A stretch of DNA of 11,680 nucleotides, taken from NCBI GenBank assembly GCA_011620845.1, contig WOYJ01000160.1:1-11680 (forward strand), read 5' to 3'. Origin of the DNA: Methanobacteriaceae archaeon. GTDB lineage: Archaea; Methanobacteriota; Methanobacteria; Methanobacteriales; Methanobacteriaceae. Below the pieces are notes generated by a model. The model saw only the letters and a program-made list of their open reading frames with translations, searched no databases and was not told the origin of the DNA. Below, one piece after another: positions 1-6,229 of the stretch (positions are counted from its first letter, which is position 1; each line of letters opens with the position of its first letter). The position numbers and the translations under genes are program-made.

Positions 1-744
1 AGAATCGAAATGCTCACTTATAAGGTTTGAACTCGTGCCATAGAAATCTAAAAAAGGAAATATGGGATTTCCATATTTAAATGAATAATATATTAAAACA
101 GGAATGATTATTAAGGAAGATATGGCGATTCCGAAGGCTATATTTCTTTGATTTTTTATATTTTTCCAATTTATTAGAATATAAAGGATTAATGGGAAAA
201 TAATTAAAGCTTGATTAAATTTCGTCAAAAAAGCCAACATTGCTAAGGGGAAAGAGATAAAAAAGAATTTTGAATCCTTTTTAACTGCTAGAACTGTGAA
301 ATACAAGGTCCATATGGAAATGGAAATGCTGGAAAGTTCAGGGAAACCCACTGCGACATAAGTTAATAAGATGGGGAATGTTGCATATAAAAGGCTGCCT
401 AAAAAGGAATATAAAGAATTGAAACGTAATTTCAGAAGTAAAAACAACCCAATGGTTCCTAAAATATAAAATATTCCGTCTATGATAAATATTGGTGCTT
501 CTGAAAGACCATCAAATCTGAAAACAATCGAAATCAGGAAAGAAATGAATGGTGGCCTGAGATCAGAATAACCTATACTTTTACCTGCAAATTCAGCAGC
601 ATTTGCCAAAAAGTCATATGCGTCATAAGTTGGTCCTATTATGAGTTGTATTTTTATCTTTGAATAGGTGATGATAATCAAAATAATAACCAGGAAAATT
701 AATAGAAACCAGCGATTACTCTTGATTTTGTTTACTATTTCCAT
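1..744 (-). CDS. Multi-spanning membrane protein, probable GT-C (PMT/GT39-like) glycosyltransferase, 3' end outside window
   Basis: The frame is open for 248 codons from an ATG at 744 to the window edge, with no stop, so the C-terminus is missing. The start is supported by a purine-rich AAAAGGGATG just upstream and an in-frame TAG at 780-778. Residues about 13-27 form a first membrane helix. It is followed by a soluble loop with TYDAYDFLANAAEF and then SDLRPPFISFLIS, which resembles the acidic first-loop motif and the 'PP' segment of PMT-type, lipid-linked-sugar-using glycosyltransferases. Several further hydrophobic helices follow. Known family members transfer sugars from a dolichol/polyprenyl phosphate donor on the outer face of the membrane; that function is inferred here. 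The stretch is visibly more AT-rich than the genes to its right, as is common for surface-glycosylation genes. It could instead be another polytopic membrane protein. Confidence 0.7.
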   Translation of the reverse strand, partial: MEIVNKIKSNRWFLLIFLVIILIIITYSKIKIQLIIGPTYDAYDFLANAAEFAGKSIGYSDLRPPFISFLISIVFRFDGLSEAPIFIIDGIFYILGTIGLFLLLKLRFNSLYSFLGSLLYATFPILLTYVAVGFPELSSISISIWTLYFTVLAVKKDSKFFFISFPLAMLAFLTKFNQALIIFPLILYILINWKNIKNQRNIAFGIAISSLIIIPVLIYYSFKYGNPIFPFLDFYGTSSNLISEHFDS

Positions 745-814
745 TAAAACATCCCTTTTATTTTGATAAAACTGTAACTACTAAAATTGACTTCTAAAGA
801 ATTTATCTAATTCA

Positions 815-1342
815 TTATTTAAAATAAATCCCCTCATTCAACCGGGGAATCATAGCCATCAAAACACATTGCTCGGTATTCCCGGTACGGTCCAGTTGCC
901 CACGGGATAGGTAACTCACTGCACCCATCTTTTCGCCTAAATTATCCACACCGGTAAGTTCGTCCATCACATCCCCCGCTTCTTTTCCGTTTAACACTTC
1001 CTCAACCACTGACGGTGGATATTCGAAGCCCGCGCTCACGCCTAAGGTTGTTTTTTCCCCGTCGTAGATGGCACACCATTGGAGGTCGACGTAGCCGGTG
1101 ATGGTGTGGGGTGCCTCTAAGAGGCCGGATTCTATGCCCACTCCCAGGTCACAGTCAGACGAATACGCTCTTTTTGCCCGGTTTACCGCTCCTTCTATGG
1201 TTTGTTCCAAGCCTATGGGTTGGTCCGGCACTCCGGAGTTAACCGGAACAGATGATACAGTGACATCGTTATAAAACTTCTCTAAAACATTCCTGGTGGC
1301 CTGAACCTTTACTGGATTCTTGGAACCTACCTGTATTATCAT
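815..1342 (-). CDS. yjjX: Inosine/xanthosine triphosphatase, YjjX/DUF84 family
   Basis: The 175-residue product matches the DUF84/YjjX family over its full length. It opens with a phosphate-binding-like GSKNPVK (residues 6-12) and has the conserved GVGIESGL at 67-74, whose acidic residues are expected to bind Mg2+. Characterised members hydrolyse ITP and XTP to the monophosphate plus pyrophosphate and so keep deaminated purines out of RNA and DNA. The protein is predicted cytosolic. The start ATG at 1342 has a good Shine-Dalgarno (GGGAGAG) a few bases upstream. It lies 33 bp downstream of coaD on the same strand and is probably cotranscribed with it. Length is normal for the family (about 170-180 residues). 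The biochemical activity is transferred from the family. Confidence 0.9.
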   Translation of the reverse strand: MIIQVGSKNPVKVQATRNVLEKFYNDVTVSSVPVNSGVPDQPIGLEQTIEGAVNRAKRAYSSDCDLGVGIESGLLEAPHTITGYVDLQWCAIYDGEKTTLGVSAGFEYPPSVVEEVLNGKEAGDVMDELTGVDNLGEKMGAVSYLSRGQLDRTGNTEQCVLMAMIPRLNEGIYFK

Positions 1343-1375
1343 GAATCTCTCCCGATTAGATTATCAAAGTTGCAA

Positions 1376-1855
1376 TCAGTCCCTTAAAACTGTCCCGGCA
1401 ACATCGATCTCTCCTTCCCGTATCCGGGTGGAGGAGATGGGTTTGCCGTCATCGGCCAGCACCATATCGATGGTTATGATGTCCAGGGGTTTCATGCCTT
1501 TCTTCTTCCTGATGTCGTTTATCATTTGGGCGGTGGGTTCTGTCTCTTCACTTACCACCAGGGCTTCTATGTCTTCTTCCTGTATGGTCGGTCCACAGGA
1601 GTCGTCCAGGCGTGATACTATATAGTTACCTGTGAATTTTTCAAGTTCCCAGACCAGATTGGACATCCTCTCACTACAGGGTTCTATAGGACCCTTATCC
1701 TGGGCGAATTCATCCGATGTCACCCCTATAAGCACCAGTTCGCTCAGCTGGAAGGCTTTACTCAGGAGTTTCAGGTGTCCTTCGTGGAATCTGTCGAAGG
1801 TCCCCCCTACGGCTATCTTTCTATATTTTTTTTTGTGCATATTTTTTCCTGCCAT
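1376..1855 (-). CDS. coaD: Phosphopantetheine adenylyltransferase, archaeal type
   Basis: This is a nucleotidyltransferase of the HxGH superfamily. It shows GGTF at residues 17-20, HEGH at 24-27, and the C-terminal ISSTRIR motif at about 140-146, which replaces the bacterial ISSxxVR. The reaction joins 4'-phosphopantetheine and ATP to give dephospho-CoA, the penultimate step of coenzyme A synthesis, in the cytosol. The 159-residue length fits archaeal CoaD. The ATG at 1855 has AAGGT just upstream. A second ATG at 1840 (MHKKKYRK) is a possible alternative start, because the conserved part begins after it. It is first gene of an operon with the YjjX-like NTPase and is divergent from the radical SAM gene. 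A TATA-like TTATATTTT lies about 30 bp upstream. Confidence 0.92.
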   Translation of the reverse strand: MAGKNMHKKKYRKIAVGGTFDRFHEGHLKLLSKAFQLSELVLIGVTSDEFAQDKGPIEPCSERMSNLVWELEKFTGNYIVSRLDDSCGPTIQEEDIEALVVSEETEPTAQMINDIRKKKGMKPLDIITIDMVLADDGKPISSTRIREGEIDVAGTVLRD

Positions 1856-1879
1856 TCGTTACCTTGATTATGTTTTGAA

Positions 1880-1892
1880 GTTAAAATATAAG
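1880..1892 (-). promoter_or_regulatory. Probable TATA box for coaD operon
   Basis: On the minus strand the spacer reads ACTTATATTTTAA, an archaeal TATA-like element centred about 30 bp upstream of the coaD ATG at 1855. The 5' leader would therefore be very short. The whole divergent spacer between coaD and the radical SAM gene is only 39 bp, so the promoter of the plus-strand gene must overlap this element or lie inside coaD. Confidence 0.4.
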
Positions 1893-1894
1893 TT

Positions 1895-3469
1895 ATGCTC
1901 CTGGAACATAACGTGGTACTCAAGGATCCTCGCCGGATGGATTTGCGCTTCGCATCCTGCTACCCCAATCTCTACCGCAGCGCCATGTCCAGCCTGGGAT
2001 TCCATATAATCTACGATTTTCTAAATTCACGGGAAGACGTGTACTGCGAAAGGGCCGTATATCCATATTCTAAGACCCTGGAATCAAGCTCTCCCCTAAA
2101 AGATTTTGATATCGTCGGTTTTTCACTGCAGTACGAGCAGGACTATTTCCATGTCCTGGAGATGCTCCAGGAAGGGGGAGTACCCATCAGGAAGAGTGAA
2201 AGAACCAGTGAGGATCCCCTGGTAATTGCCGGCGGACCATGTGCAAGTTCCAACCCATCACCCATGACTGATTTTGTAGATATCTTCCTGGTGGGTGAGG
2301 CAGAGGCCATGCTGGACCAGTTTTTAGACACATACCTCGAACTGGACGATCCCCGGAAAGAGTTAAACGCCTTCCTGGATGTCAAAGGGGTTTACATACC
2401 TGATAATCCGGTTGAAATGGTAGTAGTGGAGGATATGCGGGACGCCTGGCATCCCATCAAACAGGTTATTCCAGAAACCGATGATAAGGATTTCATACCT
2501 GCCTTTGGCCGGGCATTCCTCTTAGGAGTGTCCCGGGGATGCACCAGGGGGTGCCGGTTCTGTATGGCCGGGTGTATGTACCGGCCCCGGAGGGAAACAC
2601 CCTTAAAAGATCTGTTAGAGATCGCGGAGAAATGCAGGCAGGCCACCGGCCTGGATCGGGTGGCTCTAATCGGTGCGGCAGTATCGGATTACTCAAAAAT
2701 CGAAGAACTCTGTATGGGATTGTATGAGAGGGGTTTCCAAATAACCACTCCCTCATTGAGGATTGAATCTATCTCTGATGAACTCTTAACCACCCTGAAA
2801 GAGAGTGGGCTTAAAACCATCACCATAGCCCCAGAATCTACCTGGAGAATCAGGAAAGTGGCTAACAAACCCATCACCGATGATGACATCATAACTATAA
2901 TGAATAAGGCCTTTAATTATGATCTAAACGTTAAACTCTACTTCATGCTAGGGCTACCAACGGAAACCCATGAAGACCTGGACGATCTACTTAAATTAAT
3001 CAAGAATTTAGAAGCAATTCCAGAGAGAAGATCAGCACTCCGTATAAGTATAAATCCCTTCATCCCCAAACCTCATACACCATTCCAGTGGGAGGATTTC
3101 AACTTCAAAGAGATGAAAAAGGATGTTAAATTCTTAAAGTCAAATTTAAAGAGATATAACCTCAAAATAGACAGCCCCCGGATGGCCCTCGTACAGTACG
3201 TCTTATCCATGGGTACTGCTGATCTGGGAAGTACCATTCTAAAATCCCTGGAAACTAAAGCCCCCATAAGGGAATGGGAAAAATTAACTCCTAACTGGGA
3301 TGTGAATGATGAACTACCCTGGGATAACATCCACGTGGGCGTTAGGAAAGATTATCTTAAAGAAGAATATTTAAAAGCTTTAAAGGGTGATTTAACTCCC
3401 TGGTGCGAGACTTTCGGGTGTTACGATTGTGGTGCCTGTGATAAAGGAAAATTAAATCCCTCTAACTAA
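1895..3469 (+). CDS. B12-binding-type radical SAM protein with C-terminal cysteine cluster
   Basis: The 524-residue protein has three parts. Residues about 1-150 resemble the cobalamin-binding-like domain of COG1032 proteins, with FDIVGFSLQYEQDY at 71-84, VIAGGPCASSNPSP at 110-123 and FLVGEAEA at 131-138. A radical SAM core follows with CTRGCRFC (C216, C220, C223) to hold the [4Fe-4S] cluster, followed at once by MAGCMYRPRRE. The C-terminus carries C504, C509, C512 and C515, a possible second metal or Fe-S site. The N-terminus and core resemble the bacterial TIGR03960-type radical SAM family, whose reaction I do not know. No Shine-Dalgarno is visible before the ATG at 1895, so it may be leaderless or weakly translated. 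It ends 3 bp before the convergent permease stop. RNA or protein modification is possible but unsupported. Confidence 0.88.
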   Translation: MLLEHNVVLKDPRRMDLRFASCYPNLYRSAMSSLGFHIIYDFLNSREDVYCERAVYPYSKTLESSSPLKDFDIVGFSLQYEQDYFHVLEMLQEGGVPIRKSERTSEDPLVIAGGPCASSNPSPMTDFVDIFLVGEAEAMLDQFLDTYLELDDPRKELNAFLDVKGVYIPDNPVEMVVVEDMRDAWHPIKQVIPETDDKDFIPAFGRAFLLGVSRGCTRGCRFCMAGCMYRPRRETPLKDLLEIAEKCRQATGLDRVALIGAAVSDYSKIEELCMGLYERGFQITTPSLRIESISDELLTTLKESGLKTITIAPESTWRIRKVANKPITDDDIITIMNKAFNYDLNVKLYFMLGLPTETHEDLDDLLKLIKNLEAIPERRSALRISINPFIPKPHTPFQWEDFNFKEMKKDVKFLKSNLKRYNLKIDSPRMALVQYVLSMGTADLGSTILKSLETKAPIREWEKLTPNWDVNDELPWDNIHVGVRKDYLKEEYLKALKGDLTPWCETFGCYDCGACDKGKLNPSN

Positions 3470-3472
3470 CCC

Positions 3473-4870
3473 TTAAATCCTCCTAATCAACTGCCTGATC
3501 CTTCTAAGGAACCGGGCTAAAAACACTTCAGGGTAACGTAGTCTCCGGGCGAATAAACCCTCCTGGTGAATTATTTCTTTTCTCACACGGGTAAGCTCTT
3601 TGTCTGGTGAGTATCTTAAATATACTGGCACTCCCACCAGTATAAGTATAACCCCAATGATTATCTGGTTGATCTGGGTTTGTGTTATCATGTAGATACA
3701 GACTATGATTCCCAGTACCGGTACAAAGCGAGGTAGTTTTATTCCCCCTCCAATCCTTTTTTTAAGGGGGAAGACGGCAAGGCAGGTTACCAGGTAACAG
3801 AAGAGTATGGCAAAAACTGATAAAATTATCAGCTGATCTATAGTGCCGAATATGGCTGCAATCAGCGTTATAGAACTCTGCACAATGAGAGAAACATAGG
3901 GCGTACCATATTTGGGGTGGATTTTGGCAAAGGCATGGGGTAAGAGAGCGTCTCCTGCCATGGCATATGGTATCCGCGCAGCAGTGAGTACTCCAGCTTC
4001 ATCAGATCCGGATATGGAGAAGAGGGCGCCTACAGATAAGAGCAGAGCACCTAGCACTCCCATTATGGCGAATCCGGCCAGTGCTAAAGGTGCGGTGGAA
4101 TGGGAAAGCATTTGCCAGGGTATGGTTCCCACCACTAAGAAGTTGGTGATGAGATAAAAAACCATTATAATCACCATCCCAAAACTTATTGCTAATGGTA
4201 TGGTCTTTTTGGGGTCTATTATCTCATCACTGGGGACTGTGACCAGTTCAAACCCTATGTAAGCCCAGAATATCAATACCAGGGCACTGCCCAGACCTCC
4301 TAATCCCAGTGGGAGGAAGGGAGTGAAATTTGAAACCAGTACCGCTGGATTCATGGCTAAGAAGACGATTCCAGCAACGGTGAATACGAGTAAAGGGGCT
4401 AACTTAAGGATGGTTAATATATCATTGGCCTTCCCGGCCTGTTTCACCCCCACTATATTAATCACAGTTAAAGAAAGGACAAAGAGTACCTTGATGGTTA
4501 CCTGTAAAAATAAAGGCATATTGGGATAGAAATAGGATAGATAAGCCACAAATGCCAGGGGAAATACTGCTATAGCACTCCATTCAGCGATGATCAATGC
4601 CCAGCCCACTAAGAAACCTATAAAATCTCCAAATGCCTCTTTAGCATAGGCGTAGGGCCCACCTACCCTGGGGATTATAGAAGAGCATTCAGCAAAACAG
4701 AGGGCTATGATGATGGCCATTAAACCAGCTATAACCCATGCCAGTATGGATGCCGGCCCCAGGAAGCCTGCTCCGAATGCAGCGGCGATGTAAATGTCGG
4801 CACCGACTATGGCTCCGATGACCAGGTTCATCACATCAAAAAAACTCAGGGACTTTTTCAGGACAGCCAT
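3473..4870 (-). CDS. APC-superfamily amino acid permease
   Basis: This 465-residue, strongly hydrophobic protein has about 12 predicted membrane helices. The first helix has NLVIGAIVGADIY (residues 15-27), the position of the glycine-rich substrate-binding loop of APC transporters, although the usual 'G-I-F' ending reads 'D-I-Y'. The conserved RVGGPYAYAKEAFGD lies between helices 2 and 3, and SGSDEAGVLTAARIPYAMA lies in the middle of the protein. Family members import amino acids or related amines with H+ or Na+, or exchange them; the substrate cannot be told here. The C-terminal tail is short and basic (RRLRY...RRIRQLIRRI), consistent with the positive-inside rule. It is divergent from an aminotransferase, which hints at amino acid use. 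It converges on the radical SAM gene with only 3 bp between stops. Confidence 0.9.
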   Translation of the reverse strand: MAVLKKSLSFFDVMNLVIGAIVGADIYIAAAFGAGFLGPASILAWVIAGLMAIIIALCFAECSSIIPRVGGPYAYAKEAFGDFIGFLVGWALIIAEWSAIAVFPLAFVAYLSYFYPNMPLFLQVTIKVLFVLSLTVINIVGVKQAGKANDILTILKLAPLLVFTVAGIVFLAMNPAVLVSNFTPFLPLGLGGLGSALVLIFWAYIGFELVTVPSDEIIDPKKTIPLAISFGMVIIMVFYLITNFLVVGTIPWQMLSHSTAPLALAGFAIMGVLGALLLSVGALFSISGSDEAGVLTAARIPYAMAGDALLPHAFAKIHPKYGTPYVSLIVQSSITLIAAIFGTIDQLIILSVFAILFCYLVTCLAVFPLKKRIGGGIKLPRFVPVLGIIVCIYMITQTQINQIIIGVILILVGVPVYLRYSPDKELTRVRKEIIHQEGLFARRLRYPEVFLARFLRRIRQLIRRI

Positions 4871-4902
4871 AGTGTTCTATATATATCCTTAGAGAAGAAA
4901 TA

Positions 4903-4910
4903 CTATATAG
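4903..4910. promoter_or_regulatory. Palindromic TATA element in divergent permease/aminotransferase spacer
   Basis: CTATATAG is a perfect 8-bp palindrome, 33 bp upstream of the permease ATG (4870) and about 47 bp upstream of the aminotransferase ATG (4957). Archaeal start sites lie about 25 bp from the TATA centre, so it could serve either direction, leaving leaders of about 11 nt (permease) and about 25 nt (aminotransferase). A second TATA-like run, CTATATATATCC at 4878-4889, is too close to the permease start to be its promoter. Confidence 0.4.
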
Positions 4911-4956
4911 ATCAGAAATTGATAACTGTTTGCAAAGCATTAAATGGGTAATATTC

Positions 4957-6069
4957 ATGCGACCATCAAAAAGAGTTAAAGATATCAGTCTTTCCGGGAT
5001 AAGGAAGATGTTCGAACTGGTAGGTGAGGATTCCATCAACCTCGGATTGGGTGAGCCGGATTTCGACACTCCACCCCACATCAGAGAAGCAGCCAAGAAA
5101 GCCCTGGATGAGGGGTTCACCCATTACACCGTTAACAAAGGTATAATAGAGCTCAGGGAAGCTATTTCTGCTAAACTTAAAGAGGATAATGATATAGCGG
5201 TTTCTCCTGATAACGTGATAGTTACGGTTGGTGCCAGTGAGGGCCTGCAGATTGCCTTAAATGCACTGGTGGATGTGGGTGATGAAGTCTTAATCCCTGA
5301 TCCTGGCTTCGTATCCTATGACGCGTCAGTTAAACTGGCCGGTGGTAAATCAATCTCAGTGAAGTTGACCGATGAAGACGAATTCCGGATGACCCCGGAT
5401 AAGGTCCAGGAGAACATCACCAGTAAAACCAAGGCAGTTATCATCAACTCCCCATCCAATCCCACCGGAAGTGTCATGACCAAAGAGGATATAAAAGGCG
5501 TGGCCCAGATTGCTGATGACCATGGGATAGCGGTTATCTCCGATGAAATCTATGAAAAGATCATCTATGATGAGAAACACTACAGTCCAGGAACCTACAC
5601 CGAAAACAGCATCACCATCAACGGTTTTTCCAAGGCCTACGCCATGACAGGGTTTAGAATCGGTTACGTGGCAGCGGATCATGAAATTACCGAGGAGATG
5701 TTGAAGGTGCACCAGTATAACACGGCCTGCGCCAGTTCCATCTCACAGAAAGCCGCCCTGGCCGCCCTGGAAGGGCCTCAGGACAGTATAGATGCTATGG
5801 TGAAGGAGTTCAGGAGGAGAAGGGACTTAATAGTCAGCCGTCTGAGGGGTATGGGTATAAGCTGTGTGGAGCCTAAAGGCGCTTTCTACGTCTTCCCCCG
5901 GGTCAAGTTTCCCGAGGCTTTTGTGGCCAGAGCCCTGCAAATGGATGTAATTCTGGTCCCGGGTATTTCCTGTGGAATCTATGGACAAGAGCATGTAAGA
6001 TTATCCTATGCTACTTCTTACGAAGAGATTGAAATTGCCATGGATAAATTAGAACATATTTACCCCTAA
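4957..6069 (+). CDS. PLP-dependent class I/II aminotransferase (aspartate aminotransferase-like)
   Basis: The 370-residue protein is a fold-type I aminotransferase of the I-gamma/aspartate aminotransferase-like group. It has LGLGEPDFDTP at 29-39, NSPSNPTG at 164-171, SDEIYE at 195-200 (Asp196 for the pyridine nitrogen, Tyr199), and GFSKAYAMTGFRIGY with the Schiff-base Lys226. Arg348 in VRLSYATS is the expected carboxylate-binding residue. Family members move an amino group between an amino acid and a 2-oxo acid in the cytosol. The exact pair (aspartate, aromatic or other) is not readable. I chose ATG 4957 because the product then begins MRPSKRVKDI as in relatives; a TTG at 4930 would add nine residues with no better ribosome site. 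It is divergent from an amino acid permease and followed by a T-rich terminator. Confidence 0.9.
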   Translation: MRPSKRVKDISLSGIRKMFELVGEDSINLGLGEPDFDTPPHIREAAKKALDEGFTHYTVNKGIIELREAISAKLKEDNDIAVSPDNVIVTVGASEGLQIALNALVDVGDEVLIPDPGFVSYDASVKLAGGKSISVKLTDEDEFRMTPDKVQENITSKTKAVIINSPSNPTGSVMTKEDIKGVAQIADDHGIAVISDEIYEKIIYDEKHYSPGTYTENSITINGFSKAYAMTGFRIGYVAADHEITEEMLKVHQYNTACASSISQKAALAALEGPQDSIDAMVKEFRRRRDLIVSRLRGMGISCVEPKGAFYVFPRVKFPEAFVARALQMDVILVPGISCGIYGQEHVRLSYATSYEEIEIAMDKLEHIYP

Positions 6070-6089
6070 TTCTATTTAAGTAAGATAAA

Positions 6090-6100
6090 TTTTCTTTTTT
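6090..6100 (+). terminator. T-rich terminator after aminotransferase
   Basis: A T-rich tract (TTTTCTTTTTT) starts about 20 bp after the aminotransferase stop. Archaeal RNA polymerase terminates at such T tracts without needing a hairpin. The following ~160-bp spacer and new TATA box suggest that the downstream ATPase is a separate transcription unit. Confidence 0.45.
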
Positions 6101-6155
6101 GCAAATAAAACTTAATTTTAGTTAACCTAAATTTAATAGAAATCTTTTCACAAGC

Positions 6156-6163
6156 TTTATATA
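6156..6163 (+). promoter_or_regulatory. TATA box for P-type ATPase gene
   Basis: GCTTTATATACTA is a good match to the archaeal TATA consensus. Transcription would start near 6185, giving a leader of about 45 nt. The leader contains an unusually G-rich ribosome-binding region, GGGGGTGGGGTGA (6214-6226), ending three bases before the ATG at 6230. Apart from this promoter, the 6070-6229 spacer is AT-rich and shows nothing else I can name. Confidence 0.55.
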
Positions 6164-6229
6164 CTATTATCCGTATATTTTACATTTCTAATTTATTATC
6201 ATTTACCTAGATAGGGGGTGGGGTGAAAA

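Noticed and set aside
1320..2009. Two plus-strand open frames antisense to coaD and yjjX
   Set aside because: They are antisense shadows of well-supported genes, with low-complexity serine-rich translations and no ribosome site.
2143..3330. Several short frames antisense to or overlapping the radical SAM gene
   Set aside because: They are frame shadows of a complete 524-residue protein with conserved motifs; none resembles a family.
6070..6229. Riboswitch or small RNA in the 160-bp spacer before the ATPase
   Set aside because: Apart from a T-rich terminator, a TATA box and a G-rich ribosome site, the sequence is AT-rich with no convincing stem structure.
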